A stretch of DNA of 64,000 nucleotides from Clostridium ihumii AP5 (lineage in GTDB: Bacteria; Bacillota; Clostridia; Clostridiales; Clostridiaceae): the NCBI RefSeq assembly GCF_000612845.1, contig NZ_CCAT010000012.1:1-64000 (forward strand), in the 5' to 3' direction. Position 1 is the first letter of the stretch. The number at the start of each line of letters is the position of its first letter. The notes under the pieces are model-generated. The model did no database searches. It saw only the letters and a list, made by a program, of their open reading frames with translations, and was not told the DNA's origin. Positions 35,651 through 45,370 of the stretch are shown here, in pieces. A program made the position numbers and the translations under genes.

Positions 35651-36002
35651 ACCTATCCCCCCAAGTTTAAACATACTGAAATTTCCGTTTAAAGTTTTAT
35701 TTAATTTTAAACAAATACTTATAAATGTTATTCATCAATTTACTTAATATATATTTTATCCTTCACTAGATTATATTAACTAATAAAGCAAGTTATGCAC
35801 ATTATCTAATTCCTATTTTCATCTTAAACTACTTAAATTAACCTATCAGTTCTAAATTTTATTATATTCTTTAATATATCACTAAAAAATATGAAACAAT
35901 CTTTTTTAGTACATAATTTAAAATTATATAGTCACATAAATCATAAACTAAATATGTAAAAAGTTATAAATTAAATTTACCTTCAACTCCTCCACAATAA
36001 AA
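35651..36002. other. Gene-free AT-rich gap
   Basis: About 350 bases with stop codons in all frames, no repeats and no clear RNA structure. It should contain the promoter of the leftward membrane protein gene. Confidence 0.5.
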
Positions 36003-36024
36003 AAAGGAGGTTAAAACCTCCTTT
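36003..36024 (-). terminator. Terminator of the lipid kinase gene
   Basis: Stem AAAGGAGG / CCTCCTTT followed by a T-run on the minus strand, about 20 bases after the stop codon. Confidence 0.8.
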
Positions 36025-36044
36025 AAACTTAAAATATATCACTA

Positions 36045-36938
36045 TTAACTTTCATATAAATATCCTAATACTTTTAAAGCTTTTCTTGCACAACTTATTT
36101 TCAATGGAAATTCTGGTCCTTTTTCTCCATCTATATCTGTAACAATATCTTCATCACACTCTATAGTTACTTTATCTGTCTTAAAACATAAAACTCCATC
36201 CATTTCATATATGTCTCTTTTCTTTAGCATAACTATAAAATTATTAAGAGCATTTCTTACAATATCACTTTTTACAATAATAACATCTAAAAGTCCGTCA
36301 TCAGCTTCTGATGATTGTGCTAATTTTAAATTACCAGCCGTTTTTCCATTAAATATTAACATAAGATACATATTCCCATCAAATTTAAAATCTTTTGATT
36401 CTACTTTTACTTTTAACTTTCTTATGTTAGGTATCTCTTCAAGTCCTTTTATATAATACGCCATTTTCCCCATTGTATTTTTCAAATGAACATCTATTTT
36501 TTGAGATACATCTGTAAATACTCCTGCACTTGCAACATTAACAAAATATTTTTCATTTATTTTACCTAAATCCAAATATTTTTCTTGACTTTCTAATATT
36601 TGAATTAATGCCTTCTCTATATCTTGTGGCATTCCAACTATGTTTTTTGCAAAATCATTTGCTGTACCAACAGGTAATACACCTATTGGTATATCAATCT
36701 TTTTATGTTTCATTTCATTAACTACTGAGTCAATAGTTCCATCCCCACCAGCTATTAATATATATTTAAAATCATTATCTATACTATCAAAAGCATTTGA
36801 TATAGATTCATCTCTTTGTATTCTATATGGTTCAACTATATATCCATATTGTTGATGAATTTGTATAACTTTATCAAGTTCTGATACTATTGAATTCTCC
36901 CCTGAATAAGGATTATAGATAAACTTAACTTTTTTCAT
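36045..36938 (-). CDS. Diacylglycerol/lipid kinase family protein
   Basis: A 297-residue cytosolic or peripheral kinase of the DagK/YegS type. The N-terminal catalytic motifs are FIYNPYSGENS, LIAGGDGTIDSVVNEM (the GGDGT nucleotide loop) and LPVGTANDFAKNI. These enzymes phosphorylate diacylglycerol or related lipids to feed phospholipid turnover. AGGAGG precedes the ATG. The gap to its right (36939-37138) holds a hairpin at 37026-37082. Confidence 0.92.
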   Translation of the reverse strand: MKKVKFIYNPYSGENSIVSELDKVIQIHQQYGYIVEPYRIQRDESISNAFDSIDNDFKYILIAGGDGTIDSVVNEMKHKKIDIPIGVLPVGTANDFAKNIVGMPQDIEKALIQILESQEKYLDLGKINEKYFVNVASAGVFTDVSQKIDVHLKNTMGKMAYYIKGLEEIPNIRKLKVKVESKDFKFDGNMYLMLIFNGKTAGNLKLAQSSEADDGLLDVIIVKSDIVRNALNNFIVMLKKRDIYEMDGVLCFKTDKVTIECDEDIVTDIDGEKGPEFPLKISCARKALKVLGYLYES

Positions 36939-37025
36939 AGCTTTCCTCCTATAAATTTAACATAAACATCTATTTTATAATTGTACCTTTTATATTAGCA
37001 ATTCTCAAGTTTATTTACATAATTA

Positions 37026-37082
37026 AGGCACATGAGAAAAATAATATATCCATTTAATAGATACCCATTTTGTCATGTGCCT
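37026..37082. other. Long-range hairpin in an intergenic gap
   Basis: Perfect 10-base arms AGGCACATGA and TCATGTGCCT enclose about 37 bases with a smaller inner TATC/GATA pair. There is no T-run on the leftward side, so a simple terminator is not obvious. Confidence 0.45.
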
Positions 37083-37138
37083 AAAAACATGTTTATTTAA
37101 CCATGCTTCTAATTCAAAATTTCTAAGTTAGCATTTTA

Positions 37139-37468
37139 TTACTCAGTTCTTTTTAATGCATTATCTAGTTCAATCCTAACAAAATTACTATTGGAAATTT
37201 GATTTATAACATCTGATTTAGTTTTTATATATCTGTTATAACTCTTTATACTATCACTAAAAGCACTTATCATATCATCTACTACTTCACCTAACTCATT
37301 TGCTCTTTTTATAGCATTTTTTACATCACTTTTTTTTGCTAATGCCATATTATTAAAATCATTTGCTGTACTAACTAATACCTTATATGAATTAACAGTA
37401 CCATTTAACAGCATTGATAAATTATTTATATCCTTATAGTACTCTTCTATTACTATTCTATGGCTCAT
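37139..37468 (-). CDS. Uncharacterised 109-residue helical protein
   Basis: The whole sequence looks helical with heptad-like repeats (LSMLLNGTVNSYKVLVSTAN, KSDVKNAIKRANELGEVVDD, MISAFSDSIKSYNRYIKTKS). It has the size of WXG100-type proteins but lacks the WXG motif, and no secretion genes are near. AGGGTG precedes the ATG. It stands alone on the minus strand. Confidence 0.55.
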   Translation of the reverse strand: MSHRIVIEEYYKDINNLSMLLNGTVNSYKVLVSTANDFNNMALAKKSDVKNAIKRANELGEVVDDMISAFSDSIKSYNRYIKTKSDVINQISNSNFVRIELDNALKRTE

Positions 37469-37607
37469 CTCATCACCCTATTTTCATAAGACATCTTATC
37501 TTTTTTTCAGATATCTATTAATTTTAAATAAGCTTATATACTTAACTTTATGAATATAGTAATAAAAAAAGAACAATTATTTTTATAATCCTATACATTT
37601 TATTTAA

Positions 37608-38705
37608 TTACATTCCTATAAAATAATATCCTATAGTTATAATTACATAAGTAGCTGTTAGTATTCCACCTTCTAGCCAATAGGTTTTTCCATCTTGAAA
37701 TACAAAATATGACATAGCTAATGCTATTATAAGCATTATTATCTGAAAATGACTAAAGACTAAAGTCATATTAAGCCCCATAAAAAATGATATTATTATT
37801 AAGAGAGGTGTAACAAAAAGTGAGATTTGAATACTTGATCCTATTGCTGTTTCTAAACTACAATCTACCTTATTATTCAGTGCACAAACTATACTTGTAG
37901 CATTTTCTCCAAAGCTTCCTAAAAGTGGTATCAATATTATCCCTATAAACTCTTCCGATACTTTATAAGTTTCAACTACTCTATTTACATTATATATTAA
38001 TTTCTCACTTATAAAATATAATATTATTGATACAAATATTATTTTTAAAATTATAATTATACTTTGTTTATTTAATTTCTTCTCATTAGTATAATGTTCT
38101 GCTTTATCATTAGATGCTATAAATAAGTTTCTATGTGTGTATAATGAAAATATAAGCCCTAATATATATATAAATATTAATACTATAGATACTACTGCAC
38201 TTATAGTAGTTGCTTTTTTATTATCCAATAATACATTTCCATCTAAAGAGCTTATTATAATTATAGATGCAATTGCCAAAAGCAAAAGTTGAAAATTAGT
38301 TCTAGCAAGTGCTTTATTAAATTTTTGCTCCTTATATTTTACTCCACCACAAAATATTGCAAGTCCTAGCCCTAGTAACATATTGGTTATAACTGCTCCC
38401 ATAAGACCTGCTTGTGCCATAGCTATCATTCCATATTTAATTGACCACAACCCCATCATTAATTCTGGTAAATTTCCAACTGTTGCCGCTAATAGACCAC
38501 CCTTTTTTTCTCCAATATATTCGGTTATATCAGATGTTTGATTACCTAAAATTATAGATAATGGTATCATCGAACATGAATATAAAATTATATTTATAAT
38601 TAAAGATGTTGTTTCTATAAACATCAAACTTATAGACACTATAATAGGTATACTAAATTTTAAAACTTTAAAGTAGCTATCTACATTTTTATTTTTAGCT
38701 TCCAT
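37608..38705 (-). CDS. Calcium/cation-proton antiporter (CAX type)
   Basis: A 365-residue membrane exchanger with about eleven helices and the two alpha repeats of the CaCA superfamily: AATVGNLPELMMGLWSIKYG in the first half and LLGSFGENATSIVCALNNK in the second, each with the ion-binding Glu. It should exchange Ca2+ or a similar cation for protons. Two adjacent ATGs are possible; AGGAGG is 5 bases before the one at 38705 and only 2 before 38708. Confidence 0.88.
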   Translation of the reverse strand: MEAKNKNVDSYFKVLKFSIPIIVSISLMFIETTSLIINIILYSCSMIPLSIILGNQTSDITEYIGEKKGGLLAATVGNLPELMMGLWSIKYGMIAMAQAGLMGAVITNMLLGLGLAIFCGGVKYKEQKFNKALARTNFQLLLLAIASIIIISSLDGNVLLDNKKATTISAVVSIVLIFIYILGLIFSLYTHRNLFIASNDKAEHYTNEKKLNKQSIIIILKIIFVSIILYFISEKLIYNVNRVVETYKVSEEFIGIILIPLLGSFGENATSIVCALNNKVDCSLETAIGSSIQISLFVTPLLIIISFFMGLNMTLVFSHFQIIMLIIALAMSYFVFQDGKTYWLEGGILTATYVIITIGYYFIGM

Positions 38706-38925
38706 CATTACCTCCTATATCTCATGGTCTATTAATAAAATATTCAATTTTTGACAAAATGACACAAAATTTATTTTTTGTTATAAAAAACTTGTATTCA
38801 CAAATATTCTTTTATAAATTTAAATCATTATTTCAAATTACTTTATATTAAAGTTTTTATTCATATATAGTTAGATCTTGACAATAATTTATAATCATAC
38901 AAATTTAATAGTTTTTATACAACAA

Positions 38926-38960
38926 AAAATCCTTATTAGTAAAATACTAATAAGGATTTT
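38926..38960 (-). terminator. Terminator of the L-serine dehydratase operon
   Basis: A 16-bp stem (AAAATCCTTATTAGTA / TACTAATAAGGATTTT) followed by a T-run on the minus strand, 24 bases after sdaAA. Confidence 0.85.
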
Positions 38961-38983
38961 AAAATTTATTTTATAAATATGTA

Positions 38984-39862
38984 TTAATCTTCTTTTAATG
39001 CTTTTTTTCTTAATTTTAATCCGCATGGAGTTACTGCAAGTCCGCCTAAAGCAGTTTCTCTTAATGCAGCTGGCATTTCTCTTCCTATTTTGTACATTGC
39101 TGCTATACAATCATCGAAAGGAATTTTACTTCCTACTCCTGCCATTACAAGTTCAGCAGTTGTTAATGCACTTACTGCTCCTGCAACATTTCTCTTAGCA
39201 CATGGTATTTCAACCAATCCTGCTATTGGATCACAAACTAATCCTTCTACATTTTTTATAACAATCGCACCTGCATCAAAAGCCATTTCAGCTGTTCCGC
39301 CCATCATTTCTACTACTGCTGCTGCTGCCATTGCTGCTGCACTTCCACACTCAGCTTGGCATCCACCTTCAGCACCAGCAAGAGTTGCATTTTTAGCTAT
39401 TAAAACTCCAACTCCTGATGCTGAATATAAAGCCATGATTAATTCTTCATCAGTTTTTTCTAATTTTTCACCTGCAGTTAAAACAACTCCTGGTACTATT
39501 CCACAGCTACCTGCTGTAGGTGCTGCAACTATTCTTCCCATTGCTGCATTTATTTCTGAAGTTGATAAAGCTCTTGCCATTGCTTTAACCATAACATCTC
39601 CACATAGTGTTTTTCCAGCTTCTAAATATTTTTTTAATTTTACTGCATCTCCACCGATTAATCCACTTACAGAGATAACTTCTCTTTCCATTGCTTCCTT
39701 AGCAGCTTTTTTCATTACTTCTAAGTTTCTAGACATTTTCTCCATTAACTCTTCACGGCTAAGTCCAGTTGTTTCCATCTCTTCTCTTATTGTATATTCT
39801 GCTATACTTATATTTTCTCTTTTACAAACTTCTATAACTTCTACTGCTGTATTTGCAAACAT
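38984..39862 (-). CDS. sdaAA: L-serine dehydratase, alpha (iron-sulfur) subunit
   Basis: A 292-residue subunit that deaminates serine to pyruvate and ammonia with the beta subunit. Conserved Cys for the 4Fe-4S cluster are in APTAGSCGIVPG, GGCQAECGSAAAMAAA and GLVCDPIAGLVEIPCAKR. Two-subunit iron-sulfur serine dehydratases are typical of Clostridia. GAAGGAG precedes the ATG, which lies 4 bases after the beta-subunit stop. Serine breakdown complements the glycine reductase system in the same window. Confidence 0.95.
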   Translation of the reverse strand: MFANTAVEVIEVCKRENISIAEYTIREEMETTGLSREELMEKMSRNLEVMKKAAKEAMEREVISVSGLIGGDAVKLKKYLEAGKTLCGDVMVKAMARALSTSEINAAMGRIVAAPTAGSCGIVPGVVLTAGEKLEKTDEELIMALYSASGVGVLIAKNATLAGAEGGCQAECGSAAAMAAAAVVEMMGGTAEMAFDAGAIVIKNVEGLVCDPIAGLVEIPCAKRNVAGAVSALTTAELVMAGVGSKIPFDDCIAAMYKIGREMPAALRETALGGLAVTPCGLKLRKKALKED

Positions 39863-39865
39863 AGT

Positions 39866-40549
39866 TTATTCTCCTTCCTTTGGTGGTACTATTTGGTCAA
39901 CACTGTTTATGTTTTCAAGTTGTCTTATTTGATCTAATACATCGTTATCTACAACTTGTTCAACTTCTACAACCATAGCCGCCTCAGAACCTTTAGCTTT
40001 TCTATATACATTCATAGATGCTATATTAATTTCTGATTTGTATAGTACTGTTGTAACTCTGTAGATGATTCCTGGAACATCTACATGATTTATAATTAAT
40101 GTTGGGTACTCTCCAGTAAATCTTAACTTTTGTCCCTCAACTTCAAAAATTTCTATATTTCCACCACCAATAGATGAACCTACTACGGTAACTTCTTCTC
40201 CATTTTCTGGTGTTATGATAAATTTAACTGTATTTGGGTGAACATCATCACCTAAATCAGCCTCTTCAAAAGTATATTCTAAGCCTTTTTCTTTTGCTAT
40301 TTCCATTGAATTTCTTAATCTTTCATCCATTGGATCCATACCTAAAATTCCAGCAACTAATGCTTTATCTGTTCCGTGACCTTTGTAAGTTTTAGCAAAA
40401 GAACCATGTAGTAAAAATCTTACTTTTTTTATTTTTTCTCCACCTATTTTTGCTGCTATTTTAGCAAGTCTTGCTGCTCCTGCTGTATGTGAACTAGATG
40501 GACCTATCATTATAGGTCCTAAAATATCAAAAGCACTATAATTTTTCAT
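39866..40549 (-). CDS. sdaAB: L-serine dehydratase, beta subunit
   Basis: A 227-residue subunit. The N-terminal motif IMIGPSSSHTAGAARLA is the signature of the beta chain, and an ACT domain (about 150-220, INHVDVPGIIYRVTTVLY) probably senses serine. GTAGGAGG precedes the ATG. First gene of the two-gene operon. Confidence 0.95.
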   Translation of the reverse strand: MKNYSAFDILGPIMIGPSSSHTAGAARLAKIAAKIGGEKIKKVRFLLHGSFAKTYKGHGTDKALVAGILGMDPMDERLRNSMEIAKEKGLEYTFEEADLGDDVHPNTVKFIITPENGEEVTVVGSSIGGGNIEIFEVEGQKLRFTGEYPTLIINHVDVPGIIYRVTTVLYKSEINIASMNVYRKAKGSEAAMVVEVEQVVDNDVLDQIRQLENINSVDQIVPPKEGE

Positions 40550-40596
40550 ATGTTTCCTCCTACATCGTTTTTATAATAATTGCAGTTTTATATATC

Positions 40597-40639
40597 AAAC
40601 TAGTAATATTTTGACGCCTCTAAATATTAATGCTAGTTT
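40597..40639 (-). other. Hairpin in the sdaAB leader
   Basis: AAACTAG and CTAGTTT pair outside TAATATTT / AAATATTA, giving a two-part stem around TGACGCC, about 50 bases upstream of the sdaAB start. No strong T-run follows. It may be a weak terminator for the preceding kinase gene or a leader control element. Confidence 0.45.
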
Positions 40640-40762
40640 GTTTAAGACAACTCTATTGCAATGACTATTGTAATACGTAGAATTATTTTTTACAAAGGAA
40701 ATTGATAGTAATTGAAGATTAATAATTCAATTTATCATATTTATGAGTTTTTTAGTTAAAAT

Positions 40763-42418
40763 TTAATACTCATAAAAACAACTTCCACCTATAAATTCTC
40801 TAATTATTGAATTACTTGGAACTAAATTCATATCTACTTCCTTAAAGAAATTTAGAAAACTTATAAGTCTTTTAGCTTCATCATATACTTTGCTATTTTC
40901 ATTTATTTTTAAAAGTTCTTCTAATGCAAACTTTTTCAAAATGCATAATTCATACATAAGCGCTGAGTTAAACATTGCATCTACATTTTCTTGAAATATA
41001 AAGATGTTTTTTTCTTCTCCACGTCTTATAGATGGCCACATTTTTAATGTGTTTTCCGCATCGTATCCTCTTGAAAGATAATCCCTAACAATTCTTCTTA
41101 TTATTCTAATATCTGTCGTTGCTATTCTATTATGGTCATCTAAGTTAAGTTGTGTCAATGGGCTAATATAAATTTTAAATTTTCTTTCTTTTTCAATTGA
41201 AGATGTTAACATTTCATTTAAACCATGGATACCTTCTACAATTAAAACTCCGTTCTTTGGAAGTTTCATTTTTCTTCCTAACCATTCCCTTTTTCCTAAT
41301 TTAAAACTATAAGATGGAATTTCTACTTCTTCTCCACTTAATAACTTTTTCAAATGAATATTAAATAGTTCTAAATCTAGTGCATATATAGATTCAAAGT
41401 CGTATTCTCCAAATTCATCTTGTGGTGTTCTTTCTCGATTTACAAAATAATCATCTAACGATATAGGTGTTGGCACAACTCCATTAACTTGTAATTGTAT
41501 ACTTAATCTTTTAGAGAATGTTGTTTTACCTGAAGATGACGGCCCTGCAATTAACACAATATTCACATTTTTATTGGAGCTAATTTCATCTGCTATAGAC
41601 GCAATTTTTTTTTCATGTAAAGCTTCACAAATTCTTATTAAGTTTACAAATTCGCCCATTTCTACATTTTCATTCAAGGCACCAACATCACTGACGCCTA
41701 CCAATTTCCCCCATTTTTCAGCTTCATAAAATATACTTGCAAGCTTTTTATGATTTTCAAATTTTGGAATTTTAAATGGTTCTTCAATTGTTGGAAATCT
41801 TAATATAAATCCTGGTTCATAATATATTAAATCAAAAGTTTTTAAAACTCCTGTAGAATATGCCATAGGACCATAAAAATAGTCATATTGACCATCCATT
41901 TCATATAAACTTACTTTACTTAAATTTCTTGATTTTAAAAGACGTATTTTGTCCTCCATTCCATACTTTTCAAATATCTTTAAAGCTTCTTTAACATCAA
42001 TTGAAACCTTATTTATTCTTATATCCTTTTGTATTATTTCATTCATCTTTTCCTTTATTAAATATATATCATCAATATCTAGTTTAGGTTCTTTAGTTAT
42101 CTCTCCAAATAATCCTTTACTTAAAGAGTGTTCTATAGTTATTTTAGCATCTTTAAATAATTCTAAAGTCGCTTTAATAAGCACAAATTGAAGTGTTCTT
42201 GTGTAAGTTGCCATTCCAAATTTATCTTTTATATCTACTACTTCAAATTCACTATTTTCATCGATTATTGTGCCCAATTCTGACAATTTACCATTTATTC
42301 TACATAATGTGATAGGTATATTTTGCTCTAATTCATTGTTTTTTATAAGGTCATATGCAGTAGTATTTTTTTCTATATCTATAGTTTTATTGTTAGATAT
42401 TACATTTATTTTAATCAT
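40763..42418 (-). CDS. TGS-domain/uridine kinase-like fusion protein
   Basis: A 551-residue protein. The N-terminal 60 residues are a TGS-like domain, followed by a region resembling the second additional domain of threonyl-tRNA synthetase (up to about 270), then a P-loop kinase of the uridine kinase/phosphoribulokinase family. The kinase has Walker A LIAGPSSSGKTTFSKRL, the ISLDDYFVNRERTP loop, and EGIHGLNEML. The fusion is common in Firmicutes and usually annotated as nucleoside kinase. GGGGGA precedes the ATG. Confidence 0.88.
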   Translation of the reverse strand: MIKINVISNNKTIDIEKNTTAYDLIKNNELEQNIPITLCRINGKLSELGTIIDENSEFEVVDIKDKFGMATYTRTLQFVLIKATLELFKDAKITIEHSLSKGLFGEITKEPKLDIDDIYLIKEKMNEIIQKDIRINKVSIDVKEALKIFEKYGMEDKIRLLKSRNLSKVSLYEMDGQYDYFYGPMAYSTGVLKTFDLIYYEPGFILRFPTIEEPFKIPKFENHKKLASIFYEAEKWGKLVGVSDVGALNENVEMGEFVNLIRICEALHEKKIASIADEISSNKNVNIVLIAGPSSSGKTTFSKRLSIQLQVNGVVPTPISLDDYFVNRERTPQDEFGEYDFESIYALDLELFNIHLKKLLSGEEVEIPSYSFKLGKREWLGRKMKLPKNGVLIVEGIHGLNEMLTSSIEKERKFKIYISPLTQLNLDDHNRIATTDIRIIRRIVRDYLSRGYDAENTLKMWPSIRRGEEKNIFIFQENVDAMFNSALMYELCILKKFALEELLKINENSKVYDEAKRLISFLNFFKEVDMNLVPSNSIIREFIGGSCFYEY

Positions 42419-42634
42419 AATAAATATCCCCCTAATTCTGAGTTAATATTATTATATAAGAATTTCTATTTTTTGTATCTTATAAAATGCATTTTATAAA
42501 AACAACCTTTTAAATATAAATTTTATGCAATTCTAATAACATTTATAACTTTTTGTTATATTTTTTTGTTTTATTCACAGACTAAGTTTTAGACATGTTT
42601 TATATTTCTATTTTTATTTTAAGAGGTGATTTTT

Positions 42635-43420
42635 TTGCTTATTTCAGTAATTAGAACTTTAATACTTTATTTTTTTCTTTTATTCATGATGAGAATAATG
42701 GGAAAAAGAGAACTAGGTCAACTTGAACCTTTTGATTTAGTAACAGCTCTTATGATTTCTGAACTTGGTGTTTTACCTATGGAGAACAACGGAATACCAC
42801 TAACTAATTCTATTGTACCGATAATAACTATTGTAATGCTTCAAGTTTTAACATCCTTTATCCAACTTAAAAGCGAAAAATTTAGAACACTTTTCAATGG
42901 TGAACCTAGCATTTTAATTAAAGATGGTAGAGTTGATATGGATGAACTTAGAAATCAGCGTTTTAATTTAGATGACTTAATGGAAGAATTACGACTAAAT
43001 GGATATTTCAATTTAGCTGAAATTCACTACGCCATTTTAGAAACTAATGGAAATATTTCTGTAATGCCTAAGGAAACTGTATCACCTTTAACAGCTAAGC
43101 AACTTAATATTACACTTGCTGATAACCCTCTTCCTTTAGTTGTTATAAGTGATGGAATAGTAAATAAATATAATTTAAAAGAATTAAAAAAAGATGAAAA
43201 ATGGCTTAAATCACAATTAAATAAAAGAAATATTATAAACTTTAGTGATGTTGTCGTCGCTATTGTATATGACAAAAACGAAATGTTTATTCAATTAAAA
43301 AATGAAGAGAACAACACCTTTACTTCTATTAATGCTAATAGCACTAATGAACTTAAGGATAGTCTAATAAATTTTGTTAAAAATTCTTCTTCAAATAAAA
43401 ATAATAATAAAAATAAATAA
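42635..43420 (+). CDS. DUF421 membrane protein (YetF-like)
   Basis: A 261-residue protein with three N-terminal membrane helices and the conserved FLLFMMRIMGKRELGQLEPF, then two soluble DUF421 domains (GRVDMDELRNQRFNLDDLME). YetF proteins in Bacillus spores affect germination; a similar role here is only a possibility. The TTG at 42635 has AGAGGTG 6 bases upstream; the GTG at 42626 sits inside that ribosome site. The DUF4363 gene follows at once, a common pair in Clostridia. Confidence 0.85.
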   Translation: MLISVIRTLILYFFLLFMMRIMGKRELGQLEPFDLVTALMISELGVLPMENNGIPLTNSIVPIITIVMLQVLTSFIQLKSEKFRTLFNGEPSILIKDGRVDMDELRNQRFNLDDLMEELRLNGYFNLAEIHYAILETNGNISVMPKETVSPLTAKQLNITLADNPLPLVVISDGIVNKYNLKELKKDEKWLKSQLNKRNIINFSDVVVAIVYDKNEMFIQLKNEENNTFTSINANSTNELKDSLINFVKNSSSNKNNNKNK

Positions 43421-43449
43421 TAATTTTATTAACAGGGAGCTAAGAAAAT

Positions 43450-43830
43450 ATGAAAAAAATGATTTTACCTTTCACAATTTTTGGTATAATGCTAATAGGA
43501 ATATTTTTTGCTACTAACTATACAGTACAAACTTGTGATTATCTTCTAAATTTGACTACTGAAACAGAAGAAACTATAGCTTTTGAAAAATGGGATGATG
43601 CTTACGTCAATTCTTTGAAATTGCTTACAGATTATGAAGATTCTATAAAGCTTATATCATTATTTTCAGAGCATCAACATTTAGACAATGTGTATGTTGA
43701 AATACTAAAACTAACTCAATATGTTAATGAAAAAGATAAAACACACTCTTTATCATCTGTTCATAGTATAAAAGGATTGATTAAGTCTATGAAGGATGAA
43801 GAATCTATAACTTTAAGAAATATTTTTTAA
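43450..43830 (+). CDS. DUF4363 family protein
   Basis: A 126-residue protein with an N-terminal membrane anchor or signal (MILPFTIFGIMLIGIFFATN) and a helical extracellular part. DUF4363 proteins often follow DUF421 genes; the function is unknown. GGGAG precedes the ATG, and the gap to the DUF421 gene is 29 bases, so both are likely one transcript. Confidence 0.75.
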   Translation: MKKMILPFTIFGIMLIGIFFATNYTVQTCDYLLNLTTETEETIAFEKWDDAYVNSLKLLTDYEDSIKLISLFSEHQHLDNVYVEILKLTQYVNEKDKTHSLSSVHSIKGLIKSMKDEESITLRNIF

Positions 43831-43958
43831 AATTTTAGATTCGAATTTAATGTACTACATTAACCTTATGTGTTATACTATTTATATGTTTTAGAATATT
43901 TATTCTACTTAATTGTATTATATTATAAATATTTTTTAAAGTGAAAGGTGGATTTATT

Positions 43959-44906
43959 ATGGCATTAGTTACTACAAAAAAAATGTTTGATAAAGCATTT
44001 CAAGGAAAATACGCTATAGGCGCTTTCAACATTAATAACATGGAAATAATTCAAGGAATTGTTGATGGATGTAAGACTAAAAACTCTGCAGTTATACTTC
44101 AAGTTTCTAGTGGAGCTATGAAATATATGAGACCAGATTATTTAAAGGCATTAGCTGAAGCCGCAGCAAAAGAAAGTGGTCTTGATATAGCATTGCATCT
44201 AGATCATGGTGATTCTTTAGATTTAGTGAAAAAATGTATTGAAGTTGGTTTTACATCTGTAATGTTTGATGGTTCTCACTATGAATATGAAGAAAATGTA
44301 AAACTTACTAAAGAAGTTGTAGATTATGCTCATGCAAGAGGTGTTGTTGTAGAAGCTGAACTTGGAAAACTTGCTGGTGTAGAAGACGAAGTAAAAGTTG
44401 CTGCACATGAAGCTACTTACACTGACCCAGATCAAGCAGTTGATTTTGTAAAAAGAACTGGAGTTGATTCTTTAGCTATAGCTATAGGAACAAGTCATGG
44501 TGCTTACAAATTTAAAGGTGAAGCAAAACTTGACTTTGATAGATTAGAAACAATTACGAAAAAATTAGAAGAAGCTGGTTTTCATAATTATCCAATAGTT
44601 TTACATGGTGCTTCTTCAGTTGATCAAAATTTTGTAAAAATGTGCAATGATAATGGTGGAGAAATAAACGGAGCTAAAGGTGTTCCTGCAGAAATGTTAA
44701 GAAAAGCTTCTGCTATGGCAGTTTGTAAAATAAACATGGATACAGATATAAGACTTGCTATGACTGGAAGTATAAGAAAATACTTAGCTGAAAATCCAAG
44801 TCAATTTGATCCAAGAAAATATCTTGGTGAATCAAGAAAAAATATAGAAACTTTAGTTGAAGCTAAAATAGATGAAGTTTTAGGTTCTGCTAACTCTATG
44901 AATTAA
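43959..44906 (+). CDS. fba: Class II fructose-1,6-bisphosphate aldolase
   Basis: A 315-residue zinc aldolase of glycolysis and gluconeogenesis. Key features are KYAIGAFNINNMEI, the catalytic Asp/zinc His in ALHLDHGDSLD, the second zinc region AELGKLAGVEDE, His in AIGTSHGAYKF and His in VLHGASSVD, and the phosphate site NMDTDIRLA. The frame has an upstream GTG at 43941 within AAAGGTGG, but the ATG at 43959 has correct spacing from it. Confidence 0.95.
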   Translation: MALVTTKKMFDKAFQGKYAIGAFNINNMEIIQGIVDGCKTKNSAVILQVSSGAMKYMRPDYLKALAEAAAKESGLDIALHLDHGDSLDLVKKCIEVGFTSVMFDGSHYEYEENVKLTKEVVDYAHARGVVVEAELGKLAGVEDEVKVAAHEATYTDPDQAVDFVKRTGVDSLAIAIGTSHGAYKFKGEAKLDFDRLETITKKLEEAGFHNYPIVLHGASSVDQNFVKMCNDNGGEINGAKGVPAEMLRKASAMAVCKINMDTDIRLAMTGSIRKYLAENPSQFDPRKYLGESRKNIETLVEAKIDEVLGSANSMN

Positions 44907-44914
44907 TATAGATA

Positions 44915-44961
44915 TAAAAAATAAACTCAAAATAATTTAAATTATTTTGAGTTTATTTTTT
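44915..44961. terminator. Bidirectional terminator after the aldolase gene
   Basis: A very long near-perfect stem (AAATAAACTCAAAATAATTT and its complement) with A and T runs on both sides lies between convergent genes. Confidence 0.85.
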
Positions 44962-44974
44962 ATATCCTTAAATT

Positions 44975-45247
44975 TTATCCATCTATCTCATCTTGTTTTT
45001 CATCATTCTTTACTTTATCATTTCCTGATAACTTATTCACACCTTCTATATCTATCATTGATTTGTTTTCATTGATAGCTTGACGAGCAGTGGATTGTCC
45101 AAAGTAAAAAGATATTATTACTGCAAATATGGTAACAAATTGATCACCAGTTACTTTTCCTTTTACAGCTAATATACAAAATGTTATTGTTAATAATATT
45201 GATATAAATCTCTTTATTCCGAATACATATACAAGAAACTCTTTCAT
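44975..45247 (-). CDS. Small holin-like membrane protein of unknown function
   Basis: A 90-residue protein with two membrane helices (FISILLTITFCILAV and FVTIFAVIISFYFGQSTAR) and a charged tail. Size and topology are holin-like, but no lysis gene is adjacent, so the role is open. AGGGGTG precedes the ATG. Confidence 0.55.
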   Translation of the reverse strand: MKEFLVYVFGIKRFISILLTITFCILAVKGKVTGDQFVTIFAVIISFYFGQSTARQAINENKSMIDIEGVNKLSGNDKVKNDEKQDEIDG

Positions 45248-45370
45248 GTCACACCCCTAAACTAAACTCTATACTTCATTTGTATGATATTTTTATAAAA
45301 ATGTTAATTGCATAACTTGTAATATGTATACTTTTTTTTATATTTCTTTGTTTTGTTTTTATTGATATAA

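Noticed and set aside
39090-39932. 280-residue plus-strand frame
   Set aside because: It is antisense to the two L-serine dehydratase genes, whose motifs and ribosome sites are clear; it has no family features.
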